Positions 1-8,422 of a DNA stretch of 38,000 nucleotides are shown one piece after another. This DNA is from Gammaproteobacteria bacterium (GTDB lineage: Bacteria > Pseudomonadota > Gammaproteobacteria > QNFE01), in the NCBI GenBank assembly GCA_003645455.1, contig QNFE01000016.1, positions 1-38,000 on the forward strand, given 5' to 3'. Within the stretch, counting starts at the first letter, position 1; each line of letters opens with the position of its first letter. A program made the position numbers and the translations under genes. The notes below the pieces were generated by a model that saw nothing but the letters and a program-made list of their open reading frames with translations, had not been told where the DNA came from and made no database searches.

Positions 1-1
1 A

Positions 2-1216
2 AGAGCTTCAAATGTAAGCATAGTTGATAATATCATACACGATATATATGGAAATATATCAGATGGTGGAGATGGCATCATAGGCATAACTCCGCCTCCA
101 TCGAAATACGACAAACACCCAAGTTATGGAACAGGTATATTTGATTATCCTAAATACAGCAACAACAAAATCATAGGAAATACAATCGTAGGAGCCAATT
201 TTGTAGGGGTCATGGCGTATTCTCCAAAAAACTACACTATAAAAAATAATACTATATATGGTAATAAAATTGGAATTCACTACAAAAAAGCCAAAAGCAA
301 CTCATCAGCTACAATTACAAACAATAAAATATTTATAACAAGCGGACCAAAAAAGCAAATTGATGACCCAAACAATTATATAGCAGTCAAGTTAAATAAA
401 ATAAAAGGTAAGTTAAAAATTGACAACAATACTTATGTATCGCCATATTTGGATAGTTATTTCAGTGCAAGAGGGAAAGGCACATTTGATGTTGCAGGAT
501 TAAAAGCAAATAAAAATGTAAGTTTTGAAAACAGTGGCAAGCACATAAAATACAGCAGACCTTTATATGTAGGTGAAAAAGTTGTATCAAATTTGATAAA
601 TGAAAATTTTGACAATTGTGATAAATTATCTTTTGGTAGCAAAAAAGAGTGCGACAAAAGCAAATCTAAGATAAAATCAAATAGCTTGAAACTATCTTTT
701 GATGTAAAAAATGTAAAAAATGGTTTCGGTTCTAAAAAGGTGTTTAAGTTTAAAAAAGGTTCAATTTATAAATTTGAGTTTGATGCAATCGCTACAAAAC
801 CAATAATGTTTAATACAAGAATAAGCTCTCACAAGGGTGGATTTAAAAGGGGTACCGCATACAAATCAATAAATATTGGCACCAAAAAAACTCATAAGAC
901 AATATATCTAAAGCCAGTTATAGATATAACTTCTAATTTTAGCTTTGAGATAAACAAAAACCATAAAACAAAGATAAATAGTGTTTGGTTTGACAATATA
1001 AAATTAAGTGAAATCAAAGGCACAAAAGCAAATGTATCAGCAGTTGTCAAAACAAGCAGCGAGTTATCAAAGGCAAATGCCGACTCAATATTGATAATCA
1101 ACCCTAGTAAAAAAAGCAAAAGTTTCAAAGTGCCAAGCAAATATAAGCTGCTTGAAACAAATAGTAGAAAAGTTACTATCAAACCGTATAAATCAGCAAT
1201 ATTGATAAAAAAATAG
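2..1216 (+). CDS. Parallel beta-helix carbohydrate-active protein, C-terminal part
   Basis: The frame is open from the left edge (404 codons visible), so the gene starts outside the window; the internal ATG at 212 is not a convincing start because the same repeat pattern runs through it. The first ~130 residues are Asn/Ile-rich and show beta-helix rungs such as NNKIIGNTIVGANF and TIKNNTIYGNKIGIHY, as in right-handed parallel beta-helix proteins (pectate or alginate lyase-like folds). A middle segment (around residues 190-330) with KKVFKFKKGSIYKFEFDA and SVWFDNIKLSE resembles a carbohydrate-binding jelly-roll. The C-terminus (ILIINPSKKSKSFKVPSKY, then KPYKSAILIKK) looks like the small closing beta-sandwich of many glycoside hydrolases. 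The protein is probably secreted and acts on, or binds, polysaccharide. Catalytic residues and signal peptide are not visible, so no substrate can be named. Confidence 0.7.
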   Translation, partial: RASNVSIVDNIIHDIYGNISDGGDGIIGITPPPSKYDKHPSYGTGIFDYPKYSNNKIIGNTIVGANFVGVMAYSPKNYTIKNNTIYGNKIGIHYKKAKSNSSATITNNKIFITSGPKKQIDDPNNYIAVKLNKIKGKLKIDNNTYVSPYLDSYFSARGKGTFDVAGLKANKNVSFENSGKHIKYSRPLYVGEKVVSNLINENFDNCDKLSFGSKKECDKSKSKIKSNSLKLSFDVKNVKNGFGSKKVFKFKKGSIYKFEFDAIATKPIMFNTRISSHKGGFKRGTAYKSINIGTKKTHKTIYLKPVIDITSNFSFEINKNHKTKINSVWFDNIKLSEIKGTKANVSAVVKTSSELSKANADSILIINPSKKSKSFKVPSKYKLLETNSRKVTIKPYKSAILIKK

Positions 1217-1460
1217 TTGTTGGGATTTAAAAAAATTGTAATATAAAATTTTTGGGTGATATTTTCCTCACCTTTTTACCTGTGTCGTTGTTTTGATAGT
1301 CCTGTATCTATGTGACATTTACAAGAATACCTAAAATTTTTATCTTAATTTATCCAATTTTTCATCCCTATTATTGTTTTATGCTTATGATGCTTACAAG
1401 TTCTTACTGACTCATCGTTATTGTGCTTGTGTTGTGAATAAGATTTTTTATGTTTATTTT

Positions 1461-2549
1461 TTATAATTCCCGAATAATTGCTCTTTTAACATCGTCAAGG
1501 GTGGCATTGATGGTTTTCATGGGTTTTGTGCTTTGAGATATCGCCGTATCTGGATCTTTTAAGCCGTGTCCCGTTAGAGTGCAGACAATATTACTACCTT
1601 GTTTTATTTTACCACTTTTTATATCGGCTATCGCCCCTGATAAAGAAATAGCCGAAGCAGGCTCACAAAAAATCCCCTCTTTTTGGGCGAGTAATTTTTG
1701 TGTATATAATATTTGCTCATCTGTTCTTTGTTCAAACCAACCGCCTGATTCAACTGTGGCATTGACTGCCATATCCCAACTTTGGGGGTTGCCGATTCTG
1801 ATTGCTGTGGCGATAGTTTCTGGATTTTTAATCGGTTTATTGTGGATAAATGGGGCAGCACCTGTGGCTTGATAACCTGCCATAATTGGTTTATTTTTAA
1901 CTTGTTTTTTATCATAAAATTCGCTATATCCCAGCCAATAAGCAGATATATTACCAGCATTACCCACAGGCAAGCAATGGTAATCAGGAGCCTCCCTTAA
2001 ATCTTCGATTATTTCAAAAGCTGCGGTTTTTTGTCCTTGTAACCTATATGGATTGATGGAATTCACAATAGTTACAGGAGCATGATCTGCGACCTCTTTA
2101 ACGAGGCTCATCCCCTCATCAAAATTGCCTTTTATTTGAATGACTGTCGCTCCGTGCATCATAGCCTGTGCTAATTTACCCATAGCAATTTTGCCCTCTG
2201 GAATTAAGACAAATGCACGAATTCCAGCCCGAGCAGCATAGGCTGCAGCTGCGGCGGAGGTGTTGCCAGTTGAGGCACATATAATAGCCACAGAACCCTC
2301 GTTAACCGCACGAGTTACCGCCATTGTCATTCCCCTATCCTTAAAAGAACCAGTAGGATTTAAACCTTCGTATTTAACATAAATGCTGCCATCAAAACCG
2401 ATTTGTTTAGGGATATTTTCAAGTTTTATAAGTGGAGTATTGCCCTCTGATAGGCTAATTATTTTATCACCCTCTTTTACTGGTAAGTATTTTTTATATC
2501 TATTGATTAAGCCCTTATAGTGTTGGTTGCTGTTATTGGCTGTTGTCAT
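1461..2549 (-). CDS. thrC: Threonine synthase
   Basis: Converts O-phospho-L-homoserine to L-threonine using pyridoxal phosphate; last step of threonine biosynthesis, cytosolic. The PLP lysine is K70 in NPTGSFKDRGM, and CASTGNTSAAAAAYAARAG is the phosphate-binding Ser/Gly-rich loop. At 362 residues it is the short form typical of many proteobacteria and Bacillus, not the ~430-residue E. coli form. The start is supported by an AGGAG Shine-Dalgarno eight bases upstream, lying inside the end of hom. It starts three bases after the hom stop, so hom and thrC are co-transcribed and probably translationally coupled. Confidence 0.95.
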   Translation of the reverse strand: MTTANNSNQHYKGLINRYKKYLPVKEGDKIISLSEGNTPLIKLENIPKQIGFDGSIYVKYEGLNPTGSFKDRGMTMAVTRAVNEGSVAIICASTGNTSAAAAAYAARAGIRAFVLIPEGKIAMGKLAQAMMHGATVIQIKGNFDEGMSLVKEVADHAPVTIVNSINPYRLQGQKTAAFEIIEDLREAPDYHCLPVGNAGNISAYWLGYSEFYDKKQVKNKPIMAGYQATGAAPFIHNKPIKNPETIATAIRIGNPQSWDMAVNATVESGGWFEQRTDEQILYTQKLLAQKEGIFCEPASAISLSGAIADIKSGKIKQGSNIVCTLTGHGLKDPDTAISQSTKPMKTINATLDDVKRAIIREL

Positions 2550-2552
2550 ACT

Positions 2553-3863
2553 TTAATCTCCTAATTGCTCGCATCTTATGCGATTATAACTGTGAACTGT
2601 GGATAATTTGGCGATTTTTGTGAGCGCCTCATCCATAAACCGCTCTTTGACTTGACGAGTTAAAATTATCAAAGGAACCTGTGGTTGTGGATTTTTAGTG
2701 TCGTGCTGAATGACTGCCTCAATGCTGATATTTTTATCTGATAAAATTTTGCTTATTTGTGCTAATACCCCTGCCTCATCAATAACTTGCAGATTTATAT
2801 AATATGAACTCGTAATTTGTTCTATAGCCAAAATAGTTGTATTTTGCAATTTATTGGGCTGAAAAGCCAGATGTGGAACACGATTTTTAGGGTCAGAGGT
2901 TAAAACTCGTGCCACATCAATAATATCTGCTACCACAGCTGATGCCGTAGGGTGTGCTCCTGCTCCGGCACCATAGTATAAACTCTCACCTAATGCATCT
3001 GATTGTATCAAAACTGCATTCATAACTCCGTCAACATTTGATAATAATTTGTTATCAGGGATAAGAGTTGGATGGACTCGCATCTGCACCCCATTTTTAT
3101 CTTGTTTCGCTATGCCTAAGTGCTTGATAACATAACCCAATTGTTTAGCATGTTTAACATCGTCTGGTTTTATAGCAGATATTCCCTCCGTATAAACCTT
3201 ATCAAATTGTAATTTGATACCAAAAGCTATTGAGCTCATAATACAAAGTTTATGGGCAGCATCGATGCCTTCAACATCAAAAGTAGGATCAGATTCAGCA
3301 TAACCTAAATCTTGGGCTTGTTTTAATGCATCAGCAAACTTAACATTTTCTTCTGCCATTTTGCTTAAAATAAAATTACCTGTGCCGTTAATTATACCTG
3401 CAATGGATAAAATTTTATTAGCAGACAAGCCCTCACGCATAGCTTTGATAATAGGGATACCGCCTGCTACCGCCGCCTCAAAAGATACAGTTAAGCCTTT
3501 TTTTTGTGCCAAAGAAAAAATTTCATTGCCGTGAATTGCAATTAAAGCTTTGTTGGCAGTTACAATGTGTTTTCCTGCTTCCAAAGCACCTATGACACAC
3601 TTTTTTGCCAAATCAGTGCCACCTATTAACTCCACTATTATGTCAATTTGTGAGTCATTAATAACATCAAAAACATCCTTGCTAAATTTTACAGTAGATA
3701 ATTTTAGTTTTTTCAAACACTTGTCGTCAAGGTTTGCCACCGAATGAATCACAATATCCCGCCCGGTGCGAGCAGCAATTTCAGTTGAATTTTTAATTAA
3801 AACCTCAACTGTGCCACCACCTACTGTGCCTAATCCTAAAATACCAATTTTTACAGGTTGCAT
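2553..3863 (-). CDS. hom: Homoserine dehydrogenase
   Basis: Reduces aspartate semialdehyde to homoserine, the branch point toward threonine and methionine. The N-terminus has the nucleotide-binding GLGTVGGG loop (about residues 10-17). The centre carries AGGIPIIKAMREGL, IINGTGNFILSKM and YAESDPTFDVEGIDAAHKL, all signatures of the catalytic domain. The last ~85 residues (from about YYINLQVIDEAGVLAQI) form an ACT domain, which in this family gives feedback inhibition by threonine. It is a 436-residue monofunctional enzyme with no aspartate kinase fusion. The gene lies 8 bases after the alaC stop and 3 bases before thrC. Confidence 0.95.
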   Translation of the reverse strand: MQPVKIGILGLGTVGGGTVEVLIKNSTEIAARTGRDIVIHSVANLDDKCLKKLKLSTVKFSKDVFDVINDSQIDIIVELIGGTDLAKKCVIGALEAGKHIVTANKALIAIHGNEIFSLAQKKGLTVSFEAAVAGGIPIIKAMREGLSANKILSIAGIINGTGNFILSKMAEENVKFADALKQAQDLGYAESDPTFDVEGIDAAHKLCIMSSIAFGIKLQFDKVYTEGISAIKPDDVKHAKQLGYVIKHLGIAKQDKNGVQMRVHPTLIPDNKLLSNVDGVMNAVLIQSDALGESLYYGAGAGAHPTASAVVADIIDVARVLTSDPKNRVPHLAFQPNKLQNTTILAIEQITSSYYINLQVIDEAGVLAQISKILSDKNISIEAVIQHDTKNPQPQVPLIILTRQVKERFMDEALTKIAKLSTVHSYNRIRCEQLGD

Positions 3864-3871
3864 AATTTTTT

Positions 3872-5047
3872 CTATTTAATAAACATATCTTTCATACAGC
3901 GAATGGCCTGACGGGTTCTTTGCTCATTCTCTATAAGGCTAAAACGGACATAATCATCACCATATTCGCCAAAAGCTATGCCAGGTGAGACAGCAACTTT
4001 TGCTTCAATTAGGAGTTTTTTAGAAAACTCTAATGATCCTAATTTTATATATTTTTGGGGTATTTTTGCCCAAACAAACATGGTAGCTTTTGGTTTTGAA
4101 ACTTGCCAACCTATATCATTCAAGCCGTCACACAAAACATCACGGCGAGATTGATACATATTGCGAATCTCTGCCACACAACTTTGATCGCCCTCCAAGG
4201 CTGCAATAGCAGCAACTTGTATAGGGGTAAACGTGCCATAATCCATATAGGACTTCATTCTTGCCAAAGCACCAACTAATATCGGATTACCGACAACAAA
4301 ACCTACTCGCCAGCCTGGCATATTATATGTTTTTGACATTGAATAAATTTCCACTGCTATATCTTTGGCACCCTTTACTTGTAAAATTGAGGGAGCAACA
4401 AAACTGTCAAAAACAATTTCAGCATAGGCTAAATCATGCACGACCCATATTTTATGCTCCTTTGCTATCTTAATTACTTTTTCAAAAAAATCTAATTCTA
4501 CACATTGGGTTGTGGGGTTAGCAGGAAAATTCAACACTAACATTTTAGGTTTAGGCCAACTCTCTTTGATAGCCTTCTCTAACTCAGCAAAAAAATCAAT
4601 ATCTGGTGTCAAACGAACATGACGGATATCCGCTCCGGATATCACAAAACCATAGGGATGAATGGGGTAAGCAGGGTTTGGCACCAAAATAGCATCTCCT
4701 GGACCTGTGGTCGCCAAAGACAAGTGAGCTAACCCCTCTTTGGAGCCTATGGTTACTATCGCCTCTGATTCTGGGTTCAAATTTACATTATATTTTTTAG
4801 CATACCAATTACAAATTGCAGCCCGCAATCTTGGAATTCCCTTTGATAACGAATAACGATGAGTATCCCCTCTTTGGGCAGCCTGAATTAGTTTTTCAAC
4901 TATATGATTAGGAGTAGGTTGGTCAGGATTTCCCATACCAAAATCAATTATATCTTCGCCGCGTGCACGGGCAGCAGCTTTTAACTCATTAACTATGTTA
5001 AAAACATATGGCGGAAGACGGTTTATTCGAGGAAATTCTGAGTCCAT
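3872..5047 (-). CDS. alaC: Alanine-forming class I/II aminotransferase (AlaC-type)
   Basis: PLP-dependent fold type I aminotransferase, most likely glutamate-pyruvate transaminase AlaC. The PLP lysine is K239 in [15 protein letters not shown], with the AlaC-like N-terminus [19 protein letters not shown] and NFPANPTTQ before it. I chose the ATG at 5047 (391 residues). The longer open frame to 5110 runs through the tRNA-Arg gene and its extra residues are a translated tRNA. An alaC-hom-thrC order is common in gammaproteobacteria and suggests one amino-acid operon. No strong Shine-Dalgarno is visible. A related LL-diaminopimelate aminotransferase function cannot be fully excluded. Confidence 0.9.
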   Translation of the reverse strand: MDSEFPRINRLPPYVFNIVNELKAAARARGEDIIDFGMGNPDQPTPNHIVEKLIQAAQRGDTHRYSLSKGIPRLRAAICNWYAKKYNVNLNPESEAIVTIGSKEGLAHLSLATTGPGDAILVPNPAYPIHPYGFVISGADIRHVRLTPDIDFFAELEKAIKESWPKPKMLVLNFPANPTTQCVELDFFEKVIKIAKEHKIWVVHDLAYAEIVFDSFVAPSILQVKGAKDIAVEIYSMSKTYNMPGWRVGFVVGNPILVGALARMKSYMDYGTFTPIQVAAIAALEGDQSCVAEIRNMYQSRRDVLCDGLNDIGWQVSKPKATMFVWAKIPQKYIKLGSLEFSKKLLIEAKVAVSPGIAFGEYGDDYVRFSLIENEQRTRQAIRCMKDMFIK

Positions 5048-5076
5048 TTTTTGTATTAAGAAATGATTGAAATATA

Positions 5077-5153
5077 TGGCGCGCCCGGAAGGATTCGAAC
5101 CTCCGACCACCTGGTTCGTAGCCAGGTACTCTATCCAGCTGAGCTACGGGCGC
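5077..5153 (-). tRNA. tRNA-Arg (anticodon ACG)
   Basis: On the minus strand the acceptor GCGCCCG pairs with CGGGCGC, followed by discriminator G and an encoded CCA. The anticodon arm is CCTGG-CTACGAA-CCAGG, anticodon ACG, and the T arm contains GGTTCGAATCC. ACG is the arginine tRNA whose A34 is normally deaminated to inosine to read CGU/CGC/CGA. It lies 29 bases upstream of alaC. Confidence 0.97.
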
Positions 5154-5235
5154 AAAATTAAAAAAAAGATAACTATTGTATTGTTTTTGTTATCAACTGT
5201 CAAGAATTATTTACAACAAACAAAAACATTAACAA

Positions 5236-5262
5236 AAAAGGCGAACATTTTATTCGCCTTTT
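5236..5262 (-). terminator. Rho-independent terminator of the RRM gene
   Basis: A 10-base perfect stem (AAAAGGCGAA / TTCGCCTTTT) with a 7-base loop lies 22 bases after the stop of the RNA-binding protein gene and, reading the minus strand, is followed by a T-rich run. It would separate this gene from the downstream tRNA and alaC operon. Confidence 0.85.
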
Positions 5263-5283
5263 GATTAAAAACCAATTAAATAA

Positions 5284-5532
5284 TTAGAATTTTTTAGGTC
5301 GTGCTTCGTTTACTTTAATGTTTCTGCCCATAACCTCGGCACCATCTAAGGCTTCAATTGCAGCCTTGGCGGCGTCATCATCGTCCATTTCAACAAAAGC
5401 AAAACCCTTAGAGCGACCATCAAACTGACGCTTTATAACACTTGCAGTTGAGACTTCACCAAACTTACTAAATTCTTTATTCAAGTCATCGTCCTCCATT
5501 TCCCAGGAGATATTGCCTACATAAATATTCAT
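5284..5532 (-). CDS. Single-RRM RNA-binding protein
   Basis: An 82-residue protein consisting of one RNA recognition motif: RNP2 is IYVGNI near the N-terminus and RNP1 is KGFAFVEM (about residues 42-49), both intact. Such small single-RRM proteins occur in cyanobacteria and many proteobacteria and are thought to bind RNA, often in cold or stress responses; the target is not known here. I chose the ATG at 5532 because a GAGGA Shine-Dalgarno sits nine bases upstream; the open frame extends five codons further without support. It has its own promoter (5644-5671), a leader of about 100 bases and its own terminator, so it is a monocistronic unit. Confidence 0.92.
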   Translation of the reverse strand: MNIYVGNISWEMEDDDLNKEFSKFGEVSTASVIKRQFDGRSKGFAFVEMDDDDAAKAAIEALDGAEVMGRNIKVNEARPKKF

Positions 5533-5643
5533 ACTATAATTCCTCATTTGTCGTTGTGCATTAAAAATAATCTATCGAAAACCAAAACACACAACAGGGC
5601 ATCAATAGCAAGTGATGAACGATCACTCGGATACAAACAAGTT

Positions 5644-5671
5644 ATTATAATCATTTTTTTATAAATGTCAA
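5644..5671 (-). promoter_or_regulatory. Sigma70 promoter of the RRM gene
   Basis: On the minus strand TTGACA (5666-5671) and TATAAT (5644-5649) are both perfect consensus hexamers with 16 bases between. A second TATAAT preceded by TGG overlaps just upstream at 5674-5679, so there may be two start points. The predicted leader is about 100 bases. Confidence 0.75.
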
Positions 5672-5785
5672 ATTATTATACCAAAAATAATAAGAAATTT
5701 TTTAGAACCTATGTCTTATCATAAACTAATACTCTCACATAAGCCGAGAATAATTTATAAAACAATTAAAAAAACATGCTTCACA

Positions 5786-5853
5786 GCAAAGGTCTCAAAA
5801 TGAATTATTTTGAAGCATCCTCTACAACAGCACTTGATTTATACAAAAGCCTC
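5786..5853. repeat. Degraded MITE terminal repeats
   Basis: GCAAAGGTCTC at 5786-5796 is identical to the outer 11 bases of the MITE found elsewhere in the window. GCACTTGATTTATACAAAAG plus CCTC, ending at 5853, is a diverged copy of the same end in the same orientation. They look like remnants of old insertions. Confidence 0.5.
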
Positions 5854-5972
5854 ATAACAGTTGGAACGTTATGTAGAAGACCAAAAATGATGCAAATAGT
5901 TTAGTGATATCGTCATTTTATAGTTTTTATGCAATAAATTAGATTATATTAAAGCTATAACTATATGAAGTT

Positions 5973-7028
5973 ATGATAAAAAATAATTTTATTTACAGAA
6001 TATTATTTGCATTTATTTTAAAAATAAGTTATGATAGCAGGCATATTTTATCCATTTTACTTTCTGTTGTTGTGATGTTTTATAAAATTATATTAGGTTG
6101 TTGTTTTTATTCACTTTGTTTTCTTATAAGTGACGCATCATTGCATGCAAAAGAATTATTAAAACTCAATCAATCGCATAACTATAAAAATGAAGTTATG
6201 CAGGTTTCTACTAAAAAAATAAGTAAAAATAAAAAAAGAAAGAGAAAAAAAACAAAAAAAACCATAAGGATGAAAAGAAAAACCAAAGAATCGTTATGCA
6301 GAAAACAAAAGACATCCTATCATAATTGTAAGAAAAAAAGATCTAAAAAAGGCAGTAAAATTAAAAACTGCATACAAGCTAAAAAAGCCTACCGTTCATG
6401 TAAATTTTTTAGCAAATCCATCCAATACAAAAAATTTTCAAAATTTAATGGAACCAAATCCAGCAAACAAAAACCTACTTCAACCCATTTTTATATTGCA
6501 CTTGGTACTGAAAATTTTAGCATAAATAAGGTGAGTAACATAAGCATAGAAAGCAACCCTGTGTCTGCTGGAATCTCACTGGGTGCTTTTAAATATATAG
6601 ATTTATTGAAAGGGATATATGTTAATCCCTATATATCTTCTTATGCAGGAGCAAGTTATAATAGATCTGATTCTGGTAAAAATATTTGGCAAGATTCATC
6701 AATAATGCAAGTAGGCATGAATATTGAAAAACGTTTTAATATAAAAACTGGGTTATTTTATGTTGCTCCATTTACAGGCTTTAAATATCGCTCAATGGAA
6801 GCATCAGCAGATAATTCAAATCAAACATGGCACATGACATCAACCTCATTACCTCTTGGGGCAAATATTGGATTTTCTTTATCTAAAACCATAGGTATGT
6901 TTTTTCAGATTGCCACAGATATCTTCTATTTTTCACAATACAAAGAAGTAGGGAACGCCAAAGCTGGTGCAGCCACCAATACATCATCAGGATTTAGTTA
7001 TTTAATCGGTGTAAGCACTAAATTTTAA
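5973..7028 (+). CDS. Outer-membrane beta-barrel-like protein with basic twin-CX9C region
   Basis: Not recognised as a named family. A hydrophobic stretch around residues 35-58 (MFYKIILGCCFYSLCFLISD, then ASLHA) looks like a signal peptide, so translation may really begin at the ATG at 6075. Residues ~80-165 are extremely Lys/Arg-rich and contain four cysteines as two CX9C pairs (C109/C119 and C133/C143) sharing the pattern C-x3-K-x2-Y-x2-C. Residues ~170-351 alternate polar and hydrophobic residues and end in Phe (GVSTKF), typical of an outer-membrane beta-barrel recognised by the Bam complex. The best guess is an envelope protein with a basic, possibly disulfide-bonded periplasmic or surface segment ahead of a small barrel. 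It is convergent with pfp, with only 15 bases between. Confidence 0.7.
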   Translation: MIKNNFIYRILFAFILKISYDSRHILSILLSVVVMFYKIILGCCFYSLCFLISDASLHAKELLKLNQSHNYKNEVMQVSTKKISKNKKRKRKKTKKTIRMKRKTKESLCRKQKTSYHNCKKKRSKKGSKIKNCIQAKKAYRSCKFFSKSIQYKKFSKFNGTKSSKQKPTSTHFYIALGTENFSINKVSNISIESNPVSAGISLGAFKYIDLLKGIYVNPYISSYAGASYNRSDSGKNIWQDSSIMQVGMNIEKRFNIKTGLFYVAPFTGFKYRSMEASADNSNQTWHMTSTSLPLGANIGFSLSKTIGMFFQIATDIFYFSQYKEVGNAKAGAATNTSSGFSYLIGVSTKF

Positions 7029-7043
7029 AAAGTAATCCAAAAA

Positions 7044-8300
7044 TCAAACATCAAAATTTGTTAATTTTTTGACAACAAGTTTATTTTTTAATGTCACAAA
7101 AATCGGTAAGCCATTTTTATAGTTGGGGTAGCTTTCTCCGTCTATTAGTGGAGTTAGGTATGTGCGACATTTAGCTGAAATATCAAAACCATCGTCTGAT
7201 ATAAAATCTCTTGGCATAAATTTTTCAACATTTGCTACATCTGCAAGGTCGGCTTTACCAATTTTCCATTTATAAGGAAAATCTGATATTCTCTCAATAG
7301 TTGGCATTATTGAATTTTCACCTGCCAATAACATCTCTACTGCTGCCTCCCCTAATGCATAGGCTTGTTCCACATCTGATTTTGATGCTATATGCCTTGA
7401 TGCTCTTTGTAGGTAGTCTGCCACCGCCCAGTGAAACTTATGACCCAAAGAATCTTTTATTATATTTGCTACCACAGGGGCAGCACCGCCTAACTGAGCA
7501 TGACCGAATGCATCTTTTGTGCCCTGCTCTGCAAGAAATTTGCCATCTGGCCAGTGTGCTCCTTCTGATACCACTATCGTGCAATAGCCATATTCTTTAA
7601 CTTTTTTATCGACTTTTTCTAAAAATTTATCCTTATTGAATTCAATTTCTGGAAATAGAATTACTACTGGAATATCATAGTCATCATTATTTATCAGACC
7701 ACCTGCCGCTGCAATCCATCCTGCATGTCGTCCCATTACCTCTAACACAAAAATCTTGGTTGAAGTTTTTGCCATCGAGCGAACATCAAAAGATGCCTCT
7801 AAGGCAGAGATAGCAATATATTTTGCCACAGAGCCAAAACCAGGACAATTATCTGTGATCGGCAAGTCGTTATCTACGGTTTTAGGAACATGAACAGCCT
7901 GCACAGGATAACCCATTTTTTCTGACAATTGTGATACTTTGTAACAGGTGTCAGCGGAATCACCACCGCCATTATAGAAAAAATATCCTATGTTGTGTGC
8001 TTTGAAAACCTCTATCAATCTTTCATATTCTTTTTTATTGTGCTCTAAACTTTTTAACTTAAAACGACAAGAACCAAAAGCACCAGATGGAGTATTTTTT
8101 AAAGATGCAATATCTTCTGCACTCTCTTCATCGGTATCAATAAGCTCTTCTGTTAGAGCTCCAATTATACCGTTTTTACCGGCATATACTGTGCCAATTT
8201 TGTCACGGTGTTTGCGAGCCGTTTGGATCACTCCACAAGCAGAAGCATTTATTACAGCAGTTACTCCGCCTGATTGTGCATAAAAAGCATTTTTAACCAT
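7044..8300 (-). CDS. pfp: Pyrophosphate-dependent 6-phosphofructokinase
   Basis: Reversibly transfers phosphate between pyrophosphate and fructose 6-phosphate / fructose 1,6-bisphosphate, so it can serve glycolysis or, in reverse, gluconeogenesis and the Calvin cycle. Visible motifs are GGGDS (residues 111-115) and PKTVDND (139-145), where the lysine marks pyrophosphate rather than ATP use, followed by the MGRHAGW substrate-binding segment. The ATG at 8300 (418 residues) is preferred over the GTG two codons upstream because AGAGA lies ten bases before it. In several thiotrophic and methanotrophic bacteria this enzyme stands in for fructose-1,6-bisphosphatase; whether that applies here is inference. 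A consensus promoter lies just upstream. Confidence 0.92.
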   Translation of the reverse strand: MVKNAFYAQSGGVTAVINASACGVIQTARKHRDKIGTVYAGKNGIIGALTEELIDTDEESAEDIASLKNTPSGAFGSCRFKLKSLEHNKKEYERLIEVFKAHNIGYFFYNGGGDSADTCYKVSQLSEKMGYPVQAVHVPKTVDNDLPITDNCPGFGSVAKYIAISALEASFDVRSMAKTSTKIFVLEVMGRHAGWIAAAGGLINNDDYDIPVVILFPEIEFNKDKFLEKVDKKVKEYGYCTIVVSEGAHWPDGKFLAEQGTKDAFGHAQLGGAAPVVANIIKDSLGHKFHWAVADYLQRASRHIASKSDVEQAYALGEAAVEMLLAGENSIMPTIERISDFPYKWKIGKADLADVANVEKFMPRDFISDDGFDISAKCRTYLTPLIDGESYPNYKNGLPIFVTLKNKLVVKKLTNFDV

Positions 8301-8332
8301 AATCACTAGTTCTCTTTAAAAATAAAAAGAAA

Positions 8333-8363
8333 ATTATAACATGTTTTTTATAATTTATGTCAA
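8333..8363 (-). promoter_or_regulatory. Sigma70 promoter of pfp
   Basis: Minus-strand TTGACA (8358-8363) and TATAAT (8333-8338), both perfect hexamers, with a slightly long 19-base spacer. They sit about 35 bases upstream of the pfp ATG, giving a short leader. Confidence 0.65.
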
Positions 8364-8381
8364 TATTTTTTATAAACTTTA

Positions 8382-8420
8382 TATGTTTTATAAATTATGC
8401 TTGATTTGGGTAAAATTCTC
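8382..8420. repeat. Degraded MITE right end
   Basis: TGTTTTATAAATTATGCTTG followed by ATTT...AAAA.TCTC matches, with several mismatches, the right ~40 bases of the window's MITE and closely the remnant ahead of bamB. It abuts the 3' end of gph and lies beside the pfp promoter. Confidence 0.55.
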
Positions 8421-8422
8421 AT

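Larger units (their letters stand above)
5533..5972. other. Intergenic region between divergent RRM and OMP genes
   Basis: Holds the RRM promoter and leader and two degraded copies of the MITE terminal repeat. No small gene with start, ribosome site and conserved look was seen. A promoter for the rightward outer-membrane gene must lie before 5973, but no convincing -35/-10 pair was found. Confidence 0.6.

Noticed and set aside
1217-1460. Terminator or small gene between the beta-helix gene and thrC
   Set aside because: No stable stem with a T-run on either strand and no open frame with a ribosome site.
5048-5110. Longer N-terminus for the alaC product
   Set aside because: The extra codons run into the tRNA-Arg gene and read [11 protein letters not shown], another tRNA artefact; family homology starts at the ATG at 5047.
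5067-5264. Plus-strand open frame giving [18 protein letters not shown]
   Set aside because: This is the classic spurious translation of the antisense strand of a tRNA gene; tRNA-Arg lies here.
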